DNA of 64,000 bases from Sphingomonas yantingensis. Its GTDB lineage: Bacteria; Pseudomonadota; Alphaproteobacteria; Sphingomonadales; Sphingomonadaceae. The stretch spans positions 1 through 64,000 of the forward strand of contig NZ_JACIJJ010000002.1 of the NCBI RefSeq assembly GCF_014199325.1, read 5' to 3'. A program made the position numbers and the translations under genes. Each line of letters starts with the position of its first letter. Within the stretch, counting starts at the first letter, position 1. Of this stretch, positions 52,322-61,754 are shown in pieces. The notes beneath the pieces were generated by a model, which searched no databases, had not been told where the DNA came from, and saw only the letters and a list, made by a program, of their open reading frames with translations.

Positions 52322-53656
52322 ATGGTCGCGACTTCGTCGGGGACGGTGCATGGCGGCAGCGCGCCCGCAGGGGCGGCGACGCGGGTCGCCTTTGCGGTCA
52401 TCACGACGTTGTTCTTCGCCTGGGGGCTCATCACCTCGCTGATCGACCCGTTGGTGGGCGCGGTAAAGGGGGTGTTCACGCTCTCGAACCTTCAAGCGCA
52501 GCTCGTCGCGTCGGCCTTTTTCGCGGCTTATTTCTTCGTCTCGTTTCCGGCGGCGGCTTTGGTGTCGCGGGTGGGGTCGATCCGCTCGATCCTGATCGCG
52601 CTGGCGGCGATGATCGCCGGCTGCCTAACGATGCTCGTCGCGGCCAACCTTGCGGTCTATGCGCTGGTGCTCGCCGGGCTGTTCACGCTGGCGGCGGGGA
52701 TCACCGTGTTGCAGGTGGCGGCCAATCCGCTGGCCGCCGCGCTCGGCGATCCGAAGCGCAGCCATTTCCGCCTGACGCTGAGCCAGACGTTCAATTCGTT
52801 CGGCACGTTCATCGGTCCGATCGTCGGCGCGCACCTGTTCCTGAACGGGATCGAAGTGAAGCCGGGCGCCGCGGTCGATCCGGCGGCGCGGGCACAGGCG
52901 CTGGCGGGCATCGATACCGCCTATCTGTGGCTGTGCGGCATGATCGCAGTGCTGGCACTGTTCTTCTTCTTCGGCAAGCGGGTGATCGCCGCCGCCGCCC
53001 CCGCGGCGAGCGGGACCGGCGGCATCGGCGCGGCGCTGCGTTCGAAATGGGCGCTGTTCGGCGCGGCGGCGATCTTCCTCTATGTCGGGGCCGAGGTGTC
53101 GATCGGGACGCAGATGGCGCTGTTCCTCAACGACGACAGCGTCTGGGGTCGGTCGGATGCGGCGTTCGGCGTGCCGCTGCTCGGCTTTGCGATGGGATCG
53201 GACGGGGTGCCGGGCGTCTCGCTTCAAGAAGCGGCCAAGGCGGTCGCTTTCTACTGGGGCGGGGCGATGGTCGGACGCGCGATCGGATCGGTGCTGCTGG
53301 CGCGCGTGTCGGCAACCAAGCTGCTCGCCGCCGCCACCGCGATCGCGGCGGCGATGTGCCTCTATGTCGCGGGCGTCGGCGGCGTGAGCGCGGGCTTTGT
53401 CGCGCTGGCGATCGGGCTGTTTAACTCGATCATGTTCCCGGTCATCTTCACGCTGACGCTCGAGCGTTCGAGCGCCAGCAGCGAGGCGACCGCGGGCCTG
53501 ATGTGCACCGCGATCGTCGGCGGCGCGATCCTGCCGCTGGCGGTAGGATCGCTGGCGGATGTCGCAGGCTATGCCGCAGCGATGCTGGTGCCGGCGGCCT
53601 GCTATGTCGCTCTTTGCGCCTTTGCCTTTGCGGCGGGACGGGTCGCCGCGCGTTGA
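52322..53656 (+). CDS. FucP/GluP-type sugar permease (MFS)
   Basis: This 444-residue protein has about twelve hydrophobic helices and family segments TLFFAWGLITSLIDPLVGAV, LQVAANPLAAALGDP and LTLSQTFNSFGTFIGPIVGA, characteristic of the fucose/glucose/galactose:H+ symporter family. GGGGGAT lies just before the ATG. It leads a sugar locus with a ROK regulator, ROK kinase and GH2 enzyme, so it probably imports the monosaccharide released outside, such as mannose. It is divergent from the AraC gene. Confidence 0.88.
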   Translation: MVATSSGTVHGGSAPAGAATRVAFAVITTLFFAWGLITSLIDPLVGAVKGVFTLSNLQAQLVASAFFAAYFFVSFPAAALVSRVGSIRSILIALAAMIAGCLTMLVAANLAVYALVLAGLFTLAAGITVLQVAANPLAAALGDPKRSHFRLTLSQTFNSFGTFIGPIVGAHLFLNGIEVKPGAAVDPAARAQALAGIDTAYLWLCGMIAVLALFFFFGKRVIAAAAPAASGTGGIGAALRSKWALFGAAAIFLYVGAEVSIGTQMALFLNDDSVWGRSDAAFGVPLLGFAMGSDGVPGVSLQEAAKAVAFYWGGAMVGRAIGSVLLARVSATKLLAAATAIAAAMCLYVAGVGGVSAGFVALAIGLFNSIMFPVIFTLTLERSSASSEATAGLMCTAIVGGAILPLAVGSLADVAGYAAAMLVPAACYVALCAFAFAAGRVAAR

Positions 53657-53714
53657 GCGGTTGATTGTTATCGCGGAAAGCGCATGGTTCGGGTCAGCGG
53701 GCAAAGGATGACGA

Positions 53715-54920
53715 ATGGACGGACGTGAGCGGTCGGCGTTGCTGGCGGGGGCCAATATCGAACATGCCGGTCAGCACAACCAGCGCGTCGTCCTGCATGC
53801 CATCCGCGTCAACGGCACCGTCACCCGTGCCGATATCGCCGCGGTCACCGGACTGACGCACGCGACGGTCACCAACATCACCAACCGCTTGCTCGACGAC
53901 GGCCTGCTCGCCCGCGCTGGCCAACGGCGCGGTGCGCGCGGCCAGCCGGCGATGCGGCTGACGATCAATCCGGCGGGGGCGTGTTCGATCGGGGTCAATG
54001 TCGATCGCGACCATTTGACCCTGGTCGCGGTCGATTTCGGCGGCGCGGTGCGCGCGCGGATCAGCCGCGACATGGCGTTCCCGATGCCCGCGGACGTGCG
54101 CGCCTTCTATCGCGAGGAAGTCGACCGGTTGCTGGCGGTGGCGGGGATCGGGCGCGATCAGGTGGCGGGCGTCGGCGTCGCGCTGCCCGACCAGATCGGC
54201 GAGGTCGAGTTGCCGGGGCGCCCCGCGGGCTATGGCGAATGGGCCGAGACCGACGTGGCGGCGCTGTTCGCCGAACCGCATCCCTTGCGCGTCTGGGTCG
54301 AGAACGACGCCGCCGCCGCCGCGATCGGCGAGATGCAGTTCGGCCTGGGGCAGCGTTACGGCAGCTTCTTCTACCTCCTCGTCACCTATGCGCTGGGCGG
54401 CGGGCTGGTCGTCAATTCGCTTTACGATCGCGGGGCGAACGGGCGGTCGGGCGAGATCGGCTTCCTGATGGTCGATGACGGCACGGGGCGGCAGGTGCCG
54501 CTCCAGAACCTCGTTTCGCTCGCCGGGCTCGCCCGCCGGTTCGAGGCGGCGGGGCTGGCGGGGGCGAGCGTGCGGTCGCCCGACCAGGCAAACCCGGCGG
54601 TCGCGCGCGAGGTACAGGCCTGGGTCGAGCAATCGGCGCGCGCGCTTGTCCAGCCGCTGATCGCGGTCAATTGCCTGATCGATCCCGAGACGGTGCTGAT
54701 CGGCGGGCGGCTGCCGGTGGCGATCGTTGATCAGCTGGCGCAACGGACCAATGCGCTCCTTCGCATCCACGGCCGCAACGCGCCGGTGCTGGCGCCGGTA
54801 CAGGCAGCGGCGCAGGCCGAGGATGCCGCGGCGGTCGGCGCGGCGCTGCTGCCGTTCGAAGACCTGTTGCTTCCCGCCGATGCCGGCGCGGCGCGGCGGG
54901 CGTCGCTGGTCGCGGCCTAA
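53715..54920 (+). CDS. ROK-family transcriptional repressor (NagC/XylR type)
   Basis: This 401-residue protein has an N-terminal winged helix (VTRADIAAVTGLTHATVTNI, about residues 35-55) joined to a ROK sugar-binding domain (WVENDAAAAAIGEMQFGLGQ, about 195-215). The region that holds the zinc Cys cluster in most ROK proteins reads GEIGFLMVDDGTGRQVPL and lacks cysteines, so zinc binding is not expected. It should repress the locus until a sugar or sugar phosphate binds. Neighbouring AT-rich palindromes are candidate operators. Confidence 0.88.
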   Translation: MDGRERSALLAGANIEHAGQHNQRVVLHAIRVNGTVTRADIAAVTGLTHATVTNITNRLLDDGLLARAGQRRGARGQPAMRLTINPAGACSIGVNVDRDHLTLVAVDFGGAVRARISRDMAFPMPADVRAFYREEVDRLLAVAGIGRDQVAGVGVALPDQIGEVELPGRPAGYGEWAETDVAALFAEPHPLRVWVENDAAAAAIGEMQFGLGQRYGSFFYLLVTYALGGGLVVNSLYDRGANGRSGEIGFLMVDDGTGRQVPLQNLVSLAGLARRFEAAGLAGASVRSPDQANPAVAREVQAWVEQSARALVQPLIAVNCLIDPETVLIGGRLPVAIVDQLAQRTNALLRIHGRNAPVLAPVQAAAQAEDAAAVGAALLPFEDLLLPADAGAARRASLVAA

Positions 54921-54929
54921 CCAATTAGG

Positions 54930-54954
54930 AAATCAATTTTCACTTTTCGATTGA
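54930..54954. promoter_or_regulatory. Operator-like AT-rich block upstream of the sugar kinase
   Basis: AAATCAATTT at 54930-54939 is near-palindromic, and TCAAT (54933-54937) pairs with ATTGA (54950-54954) as an inverted repeat. It lies in the 105-bp gap between the ROK repressor gene and the kinase gene. It differs by one base from AAATCGATTT upstream of the last TonB receptor. Confidence 0.4.
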
Positions 54955-55025
54955 GCCTTTCCCACGCTCGGCTATGACTTGCGGCGAATGCGTGGCGCGA
55001 AGCTGCGCGGCGAGGGAGAGGTGAG

Positions 55026-55964
55026 ATGGCGGGATCGGTCGCGTCGCTGGATGCGGCGACCTCGATCATGGCAAATGGTGCCACGCGGATCGCGGGGGTC
55101 GAGCTTGGCGGGACGAAATGCGTCTGCACGCTGGCGACGGCCGACGGCACGATACTCGATCAGGCGACGGTGCCGACGACGACCCCCGACGCGACGCTGG
55201 GCGCGATCGAGCGGACGCTGGACGGCTGGGCCGGGGCGGCGGCGCTCGGCGCGCTCGGCATCGCCTCGTTCGGGCCGGTACGGCTCGATCCGGCAGCGAG
55301 CGACTGGGGCCATATCACCTCGACGAGCAAGCCCGGCTGGCAGCAGACCGATGTCGGCGCCCGGCTTCGCGATCGCTACGGCGTTCCGACCGCGTTCGAC
55401 ACCGACGTCAACGGCGCGGCGCTGGCGGAAGCGCGGTGGGGTGCGGCGGCCGGGCTGAGCGACTTTGCCTATGTGACCCTCGGCACGGGTGTCGGCGTGG
55501 GGCTGATCGTGCATGGCCGACCGACGCGCGGGATTGGGCATTGCGAGATCGGGCATATGCATGTCGCTCGCCTTGCGGGGGACGACTGGCCGGGAAGCTG
55601 CCCGTTCCACGGCGATTGCGTCGAGGGCCTGGCCTCCGGCACCGCGATCGCCGCGCGGCTGGGCGACGTGCCGGTGGCGAGCGTCAGTGCGGACCACGAA
55701 GTATGGGACGGGGTGGTCGAGACGGTGGCGCAGCTTTGCCAGGCGGTGGTGCTGGCGACGGGCGCGGCACGCATCCTGATCGGTGGCGGGGTCGCGGGCG
55801 GCCAGCCGTTCCTGTTGCCGCGCGTCGAGGCGCGGCTTCGCGCGATCATCGCGGGCTATGTCGAGCTGCCGGGCGAGCCGTTGGTGACCCCGCCCGGGCT
55901 GGGCGACGGGGCGGGGCCGCTGGGGCCGATCGCGATGACGGCGGCGATGCTCGAAACCGCTTGA
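55026..55964 (+). CDS. ROK-family sugar kinase (fructokinase/mannokinase-like)
   Basis: This 312-residue kinase has the ROK ATP-binding start IAGVELGGTKCVCTLA (about residues 22-37), DTDVNGAALAEARWG with the catalytic Asp region, VTLGTGVGVGLIV and the zinc motif GHMHV...CPFHGDC with His and Cys ligands. Relatives phosphorylate fructose or mannose at C6. ATG at 55026 is preceded by GAGGGAGAGG; an internal ATG 14 codons later is possible but less supported. With the GH2 enzyme and permease it suggests mannose entering as mannose 6-phosphate. Confidence 0.88.
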   Translation: MAGSVASLDAATSIMANGATRIAGVELGGTKCVCTLATADGTILDQATVPTTTPDATLGAIERTLDGWAGAAALGALGIASFGPVRLDPAASDWGHITSTSKPGWQQTDVGARLRDRYGVPTAFDTDVNGAALAEARWGAAAGLSDFAYVTLGTGVGVGLIVHGRPTRGIGHCEIGHMHVARLAGDDWPGSCPFHGDCVEGLASGTAIAARLGDVPVASVSADHEVWDGVVETVAQLCQAVVLATGAARILIGGGVAGGQPFLLPRVEARLRAIIAGYVELPGEPLVTPPGLGDGAGPLGPIAMTAAMLETA

Positions 55965-56034
55965 TCGCTGGCGACGCATTTCGCACAACCAGAACAATCA
56001 TAAAAACGATCGAATAAAGGGAGGCTGCTGGCCG

Positions 56035-59000
56035 ATGGGCATGTTCTCGAAGCTTCTGCTTGCCGGGGCGCCGCTTTTGCCGCTCGCCGCGACCGCGCAA
56101 CAGGTGGCGGGGCCGACCAATGTCGGGCCGTACAACGCCGCATTCCTTGAGGGCGGGATCGGCATCGACCGGCCGCTGGAGCGCGCCGAGGCGCTGGTAG
56201 CCGCGGGTGCGCCCTATACCATCTCGGCGTGGGTGAAGCCCGAGGCGCGTCAGCCGGGCGAAGCGGTGCTGGTGGCGCTTGGCGATCCGAAGGGCGTGTG
56301 CCGGTGCCTGTCGCTCGACGACGGGCGGCTGAGCCTGCGCGACGGCGACGCCCGCGTGTCGGCGCGAACCGCGATCGCGGCGGGGCGCTGGACGCACGTC
56401 GCGGCGGTGTCGGATGGATCGACCGTCACGCTCTATATCGACGGCAAGCGCGCGGGCGGCGGCTCGGCAAAGGCCGCGGTGGTGGCTCCGAAGATCGCCA
56501 TCGCGCCGCCGGGTGCCCGCCACTTCGGCGGCACGCTGATCGAGGCGAAGGTGACGCCGGGGGCGATGCCTGCGCAGGGCGTGGCGGCGCTGGTCGCCGC
56601 GCGCCCGCAATTCGACTTGGTACAGGTCTGGCACGTGGGCGTAGGCTGGGAATGGCAGAAGCAGGCGAACACCGGCTATTGGCGCCAGCAGGACCCGTGG
56701 ACGCTGCCGCAGTCGAAGGTCGCCTATAGCCCGCCGGTCGCCAAGCCGGTGCCGAACCGGCCTGCGCTCCAGCCGACGGGCGCCGGGCGGTGGCAGATCA
56801 ACGGCTGGCAGCTCGCCGCCGCGCCCGAGGTGAAGGCGGACGGCGCGGCACTGTCGCGGCCGGGCGGCTCGGCCAAGGGCTGGGTGGCGGCGACGGTGCC
56901 GGGTACGGTGCTCCAGACGCTGGTCGATCGCGGCGTCTATCCCGACCCCTATTACGGGCTCAACAACCTCAAGATCCCCGAGAGCCTGGCGCGGCAGGAT
57001 TACTGGTATCGCACGTCATTCACCGTGCCGGCGGAAGCGGCGGGCAAGCGCACGACGCTCGTCTTCGGCGGCATCAATTATGCGGCGGAGATGTGGGTGA
57101 ACGGGCAGCGGCTGGGCGATACCCGGGGCGCGTTCATTCGCGGGCAGTTCAACTTTATACCAGTGGCGGGCGAGAATGTCATCGCCGTCCGCGTCTCGCC
57201 GCCGCCGCATCCGGGCATTCCGCACGAACAGTCGATCGCGGCGGGCGTGGGCGAGAATGGCGGCCAGCTCGCGATCGACGGCCCGACCTTCGTCGCGACC
57301 GAGGGGTGGGACTGGATCCCCGGTATCCGCGACCGCAACACCGGCATCTGGCGCCCGGTCGAGCTGGTCGCGCATGGCGACGTGCGCATCCTTGACCCGC
57401 AGATCGTCACCGACCTGCCGCTGCCGCGCACCGACAGCGCCGACGTGTATCTGAACGTCCCCGTCCGCAACGGATCGAACGCGGCCAAGGCGGTGACCGT
57501 GCGCGCAAGGTTCGAGGGCGTGTCGGTTGAGAAGACCGCGACGATCGCCCCCGGCGACGGCGTGGTCCGCTTCACCCCGACCGAGTTCGCGCAGCTTCGC
57601 GTGCGCAACCCGCGGCTGTGGTGGCCGAATGGCTATGGCGACCCCGCGCTCTACGACATCGCGTTCGAGGCGGTGGTCGATGGCGCGGTGTCCGACACAC
57701 ATCAGGACCGCTTCGGCATTCGCGAGGTGAGCTACGACCTCTCGCTGTTCGACCGGGCGGGCAAGCTCCGCCGCGTCAATGTGCAGACCACCGATGGCGG
57801 CCTGAAGCGCACGAAGCTGATCGACGTGACGCATACCGCCATCAAGCAGAGCGTGACCGGCTGGGCCGAATCGCTGACCGCCGCGGGCGAGACCTCGCCC
57901 GCCGTTACCGCGATCGGCGACGACCTGCCCGAGCCGCACCTGACGATCCGCGTCAACGGCGTGCGCATCGCCGCGCGCGGCGGCAACTGGGGTATGGACG
58001 ACGCGATGAAGCGCGTCAGCTATGACTGGCTGAAACCCTTTTTCCGCCTCCAGAAGGAGGCGAACATGAACGTCATCCGCAACTGGATGGGCAGCAACAG
58101 CGAAGAGGAGTTCTACGACCTGGCCGACGAGCACGGCATGATGGTGCTCAACGACTTCTGGCAGTCGACGCAGAACTTTCAGGTCGAGCCGCAGGACCCC
58201 GAGCTGTTCCTGAAGAACGCCCGCGACACGATCGCGCGTTATCGCAACCACCCCTCGATTATCCTGTGGTTCGGGCGGAACGAGGGCGTGCCGTATCCTG
58301 CGTTGAACGAAGGGCTGGACGACGCCGTCTTCGACCTGGACGGCACGCGCTGGTTCACGGGCAGCTCGAACGTCGTGAACCTCCAGGGGTCGGGACCGTA
58401 TAATTACAGGCCGCCCGTGGGCTATTTCACCGACCTCGCGACCGGCTTCTCGGTCGAGACGGGAACGCCGTCGCTGTCGACGCTGGAGTCGGTGCGCAGC
58501 TATGTGCCGCAGGCGGACCGCTGGCCGCTGTCGGACGTGCTCGCCTATCACGACTGGCACTTCGGCGGGAACGGCGACACCAAGACGTTCATGCAGGCGC
58601 TCGGTACCATGTTCGGCCCGGCGACCAGCTTCGAGGATTTCGAGCGCAAGGCGCAGATGATGAACCTCGAAACGCACAAGGCGATGTACGAGGGGTTCCT
58701 GGGCCATCTCTGGACCAAGAATAGCGGGCGGCTCCTGTGGATGACGCATCCCGCCTGGCCGTCGAACGCGTGGCAGATCTATTCATGGGATTACGACACG
58801 CACGCAGCGTACTACGGGGCGAAGAAGGCGACGCAGCCGCTCCACGTCCAGCTCAACCTGCCGGGCAACGAACTGGTCGTCCTCAACACGACGCAGGCTG
58901 ACGCGCGGGGGCTGTCGGTGCGCACGCGCGTCGTCGGGCTCGACAATCGCGAGCTGTTCACGCGAGAAGACAAGCTCGACGCGCTCGCCAATCGCGCGAC

Positions 59001-59448
59001 GCCGCTCAAGGCGGTGCCGCTTGGCCAACTGTTCACGGCCAATCCGATGGTGCTGGTGAAGCTTGAGCTGGTGGATGCCGGCGGCAAGATCGTCGCCGAC
59101 AACTTCTATTGGCGCGGCGCGAACGAGGCTGCGTACCAGGCGCTGAACACGATGGGCGCGGCGACGGTCGAGGCGGTGGGTGCGGCGCCAACGACCGAGG
59201 GCGAGGATCGCGCGATCGCGGTGACGCTGACCAATCGCGGCACAGTGCCGGCGCTCAATGCCAAGTTGACGCTCACCGACGACAAGGGCGTGCGCATTCT
59301 GCCGGCCTATTACAGCGACAATTACGTCGCGCTGCTGCCGGGCGAGAGCCGGACGATCACCGTCCGCTATCCCGCGAGCGTGACGGCGGCCCCGCGCCTG
59401 TCGCTGCGCGGGTGGAACGTGGCCGAGGCGGGGGTGGCGATCCGGTGA
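56035..59448 (+). CDS. LamG-GH2 beta-mannosidase/exo-beta-glucosaminidase-like enzyme
   Basis: This 1137-residue secreted enzyme (signal peptide ending AATAQ) has an N-terminal LamG/concanavalin-like domain (about 40-190, with YTISAWVKPEARQPGE), then GH2 sugar-binding (about 280-430, QDYWYRTSFTVP), Ig-like and TIM-barrel domains. Catalytic candidates are the Glu of LWFGRNEGVPYPA (acid/base) and the Glu of FSVETGTPS (nucleophile). C-terminal Ig-like domains follow. The barrel resembles mannosidases and exo-beta-glucosaminidases rather than LacZ. It overlaps the carboxylesterase start by four bases. The upstream gap holds AAACGATCGAATAA, related to the other AT-rich sites. Exact sugar specificity cannot be read from sequence. 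Confidence 0.87.
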   Translation: MGMFSKLLLAGAPLLPLAATAQQVAGPTNVGPYNAAFLEGGIGIDRPLERAEALVAAGAPYTISAWVKPEARQPGEAVLVALGDPKGVCRCLSLDDGRLSLRDGDARVSARTAIAAGRWTHVAAVSDGSTVTLYIDGKRAGGGSAKAAVVAPKIAIAPPGARHFGGTLIEAKVTPGAMPAQGVAALVAARPQFDLVQVWHVGVGWEWQKQANTGYWRQQDPWTLPQSKVAYSPPVAKPVPNRPALQPTGAGRWQINGWQLAAAPEVKADGAALSRPGGSAKGWVAATVPGTVLQTLVDRGVYPDPYYGLNNLKIPESLARQDYWYRTSFTVPAEAAGKRTTLVFGGINYAAEMWVNGQRLGDTRGAFIRGQFNFIPVAGENVIAVRVSPPPHPGIPHEQSIAAGVGENGGQLAIDGPTFVATEGWDWIPGIRDRNTGIWRPVELVAHGDVRILDPQIVTDLPLPRTDSADVYLNVPVRNGSNAAKAVTVRARFEGVSVEKTATIAPGDGVVRFTPTEFAQLRVRNPRLWWPNGYGDPALYDIAFEAVVDGAVSDTHQDRFGIREVSYDLSLFDRAGKLRRVNVQTTDGGLKRTKLIDVTHTAIKQSVTGWAESLTAAGETSPAVTAIGDDLPEPHLTIRVNGVRIAARGGNWGMDDAMKRVSYDWLKPFFRLQKEANMNVIRNWMGSNSEEEFYDLADEHGMMVLNDFWQSTQNFQVEPQDPELFLKNARDTIARYRNHPSIILWFGRNEGVPYPALNEGLDDAVFDLDGTRWFTGSSNVVNLQGSGPYNYRPPVGYFTDLATGFSVETGTPSLSTLESVRSYVPQADRWPLSDVLAYHDWHFGGNGDTKTFMQALGTMFGPATSFEDFERKAQMMNLETHKAMYEGFLGHLWTKNSGRLLWMTHPAWPSNAWQIYSWDYDTHAAYYGAKKATQPLHVQLNLPGNELVVLNTTQADARGLSVRTRVVGLDNRELFTREDKLDALANRATPLKAVPLGQLFTANPMVLVKLELVDAGGKIVADNFYWRGANEAAYQALNTMGAATVEAVGAAPTTEGEDRAIAVTLTNRGTVPALNAKLTLTDDKGVRILPAYYSDNYVALLPGESRTITVRYPASVTAAPRLSLRGWNVAEAGVAIR

Positions 59449-60902
59449 GGCGGCTGCTCGCCCTCTTGCTCGCGCCGCTCATGGTCGCGGCCGCCGATCC
59501 GCCCGTCGTCGCGGTGACGGGAGGGCGGGTCGCGGGGAGCGCCGAGGCCGATCGCCTCGTCTTTCGCGGCATCCGCTATGCCGCGCCGCCGCTCGCCGAC
59601 CGGCGGTGGCGTGCGCCCGCACCCGTCGAGGCGTGGCGCGGGGTGGCGGATGCGACGCGGCCTGCGCCCGCCTGCCTTCAGAACAACTATGGCTGGAATC
59701 GCGCGCATCACGTGTTCGCGAGCGAGGATTGCCTGACCCTCGAGGTCGCGACGCCGGCACTCACCGGCAAGCGGCCGGTGTTCGTGTGGATCCATGGCGG
59801 CAGCAATCGCGCGGGCTCAGGCGCGGGGATGGGCGGCACGCCGATGGTCGGCAAGGATATCGTCGTCGTGTCGATGCAATACCGGCTCGGCATCTTCGGC
59901 TTCCTCGCGCATCGCGGCGCGGTCGAGGGCGGCCATGCGGGCAATTACGGGCTGATGGACCAGATCGCCGCGCTGCGCTGGGTACAGGCGAACATCGCCC
60001 GCTTCGGTGGCGATCCCACGCGCGTGACGATTGCGGGCGAGAGTGCGGGTGCGCAGGACGTCGGCCTGCTCGTCGCCAGCCCCGCCGCGCGCGGGCTGTT
60101 CGCACAGGCGGTGATGCAGTCGGGAACGCCCAATTTCGGGCTGCCCCCGCGCCCGCTGGGCGAGGCATTGCGGCTCGGCGATCAGGTCGATGCCGCGCTC
60201 GGCACCGATGGGTCGATCGCGGCGCTGCGCTCGGCGTCGGCTAACGCGCTGCTGGCGGCGGACCTGAAGCTGCATGACGCCCGGCTGACCGCCGACGATT
60301 ACATGTGGCTGCGCACGACGATCGATGGCGCGGTGATCCCCGCCGACCCGGTGCGGCTGCTGGCCGAGGCGCCTGCGCGGCCCGCGATTATTGGCTCCAA
60401 CCGCTTCGAGCTCGACCTGCCCGGCGGGCGACCGGCGCGCGATGCGTTCGTGGCGCTGAGCTTCGGCGCCAACGAGGAAGCGGCGCGGGCGTTCTATGGG
60501 CTGGGCGAGCCTGATCCGGCGGCCGATCCGCGGATGGGAACGATAGACCAGCAGATTTCGACCGACGCCACGTTCCGTTGCCCCGCCGGGCGGATGGCGA
60601 GCGCGATGGTGGCGAAGGGCGCGCCGGTCTGGCGCTACGACTTCGACGTGTCGGGGGATGGCGGACGGACGGCGCATGCGGTCGACGTCGGCTATTTCTG
60701 GGGGACGGCGAAGGCGGGCGGGCTGTCGCTCCTCGACTATTGGGCGAACTTCGCCCGGACCGGCGATCCCAATGGCGGCGCTCTGCCGGCATGGCCGCGC
60801 TTTGAGGTGGGCGCGCAGCGGCATATCGTGTTCGGAAACGGGGGCGTCACCACCGGCGCGCGCCTTCGCGAGCCCATCTGCCGGTTGACGGAGGCCCTGT
60901 GA
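59445..60902 (+). CDS. Type-B carboxylesterase, secreted
   Basis: This 485-residue protein starts with GTG (VRRLLALLLAPLMVAAAD, a signal peptide) within the GH2 stop. Family signatures are FRGIRYAAPPLADRRWR, SEDCLTLEVATP and the nucleophile elbow VTIAGESAGAQDVGLL, with His in the C-terminal part (TAHAVDVGYFWG). It would remove acyl groups in the periplasm. Being translationally linked to a beta-mannosidase-like enzyme and to an SGNH hydrolase suggests action on an acylated polysaccharide or glycoside. Confidence 0.88.
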   Translation: MRRLLALLLAPLMVAAADPPVVAVTGGRVAGSAEADRLVFRGIRYAAPPLADRRWRAPAPVEAWRGVADATRPAPACLQNNYGWNRAHHVFASEDCLTLEVATPALTGKRPVFVWIHGGSNRAGSGAGMGGTPMVGKDIVVVSMQYRLGIFGFLAHRGAVEGGHAGNYGLMDQIAALRWVQANIARFGGDPTRVTIAGESAGAQDVGLLVASPAARGLFAQAVMQSGTPNFGLPPRPLGEALRLGDQVDAALGTDGSIAALRSASANALLAADLKLHDARLTADDYMWLRTTIDGAVIPADPVRLLAEAPARPAIIGSNRFELDLPGGRPARDAFVALSFGANEEAARAFYGLGEPDPAADPRMGTIDQQISTDATFRCPAGRMASAMVAKGAPVWRYDFDVSGDGGRTAHAVDVGYFWGTAKAGGLSLLDYWANFARTGDPNGGALPAWPRFEVGAQRHIVFGNGGVTTGARLREPICRLTEAL

Positions 60903-61606
60903 TGAATCGACGCCAGCTCTTTGCCGCGGGGGCGCTGCTGCCGCTGATCCCCGCCGTCGCACGCGCCGACGATGCCGCCGACCGCCGCCTGCGCGAGGAT
61001 TGGGCATGGCTCGGCCGCTATGCGGAGGAGAATGCGGCGCTCAAGGCGCGGGGCGCAAAGACGGGCATCGTCTTCATGGGCGATTCGATCACGCAGGGGT
61101 GGCGCGAAAAGCGACCCGACTTCTTTCGCGAGGGGCGCGTCGGGCGCGGGATCAGCGGGCAGACGACACCGCAGATGCTGGTGCGGATGATGGCCGACGT
61201 GATCGCACTTCGCCCCCGCGCGGTGCACATCATGGCCGGGACCAACGATATCGCGGGCAATACCGGGCCGATGACGCGCCAGCAAAGCTTCGACAATCTT
61301 GCCGCGATGGCGGCGCTGGCGCGCGCCAACAGGATCGGGGTGATCCTGGCGAGCGTGCCGCCCGCTTCGTCCTTTCCGTGGCGGCCGGGGCTGGAAACGA
61401 TCGGGCCGATCGCCGAGATCAATCGCTGGATCGCCGGCTACGCCCGCGAGACGCGCGCGATCCATGTCGATTACGGCCCCGCCCTGACCGACGGGCGCGG
61501 CGGTATCCCAAAGGCACTCGCCTATGACGGAGTGCATCCGACGCCCGAGGGCTATGCCGCGATGGAGCGCGTGCTGTCGCCGATCCTCGCCAAGCGCGGT
61601 CTTTGA
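60902..61606 (+). CDS. SGNH/GDSL hydrolase, probable acetyl-sugar esterase
   Basis: This 234-residue protein begins MNRRQLFAAGALLPLIPAVA, a Tat-like signal. SGNH blocks are in order: FMGDSITQGW (Ser), RGISGQTTPQ (Gly), IMAGTNDIAGN (Asn) and YDGVHPTPEGY (Asp and His). Such enzymes deacetylate xylan, mannan or other sugars. ATG at 60902 shares one base with the stop of the carboxylesterase. It ends the operon; AT-rich sequence and a new promoter follow. Confidence 0.9.
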   Translation: MNRRQLFAAGALLPLIPAVARADDAADRRLREDWAWLGRYAEENAALKARGAKTGIVFMGDSITQGWREKRPDFFREGRVGRGISGQTTPQMLVRMMADVIALRPRAVHIMAGTNDIAGNTGPMTRQQSFDNLAAMAALARANRIGVILASVPPASSFPWRPGLETIGPIAEINRWIAGYARETRAIHVDYGPALTDGRGGIPKALAYDGVHPTPEGYAAMERVLSPILAKRGL

Positions 61607-61673
61607 GTCTAACTTAATCCAAAAATAATGCGTTTTATTTGAGCGTTCTCGCGCTTGCAGTGCGGGTTGGCGC

Positions 61674-61714
61674 TTGACACCCGCGCGCCCGGCGTAAGAT
61701 AAACAAATCGATTT
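61674..61714 (+). promoter_or_regulatory. Promoter with overlapping palindromic operator for the last TonB receptor
   Basis: TTGACA (61674-61679) is a consensus -35. A -10 could be GATAAA (61698, spacing 18) or TAAGAT (61695, spacing 15). AAATCGATTT (61705-61714) is a perfect 10-bp palindrome at about the transcription start, where a bound repressor would block it. The receptor starts 40 bases further on. The earlier part of this 148-bp gap also has AAATAA/TTATTT arms (61623-61640). Confidence 0.55.
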
Positions 61715-61754
61715 TATTAAAGGCGCGTCAGTCGCCGAAATCCGGGAGAAGGTG

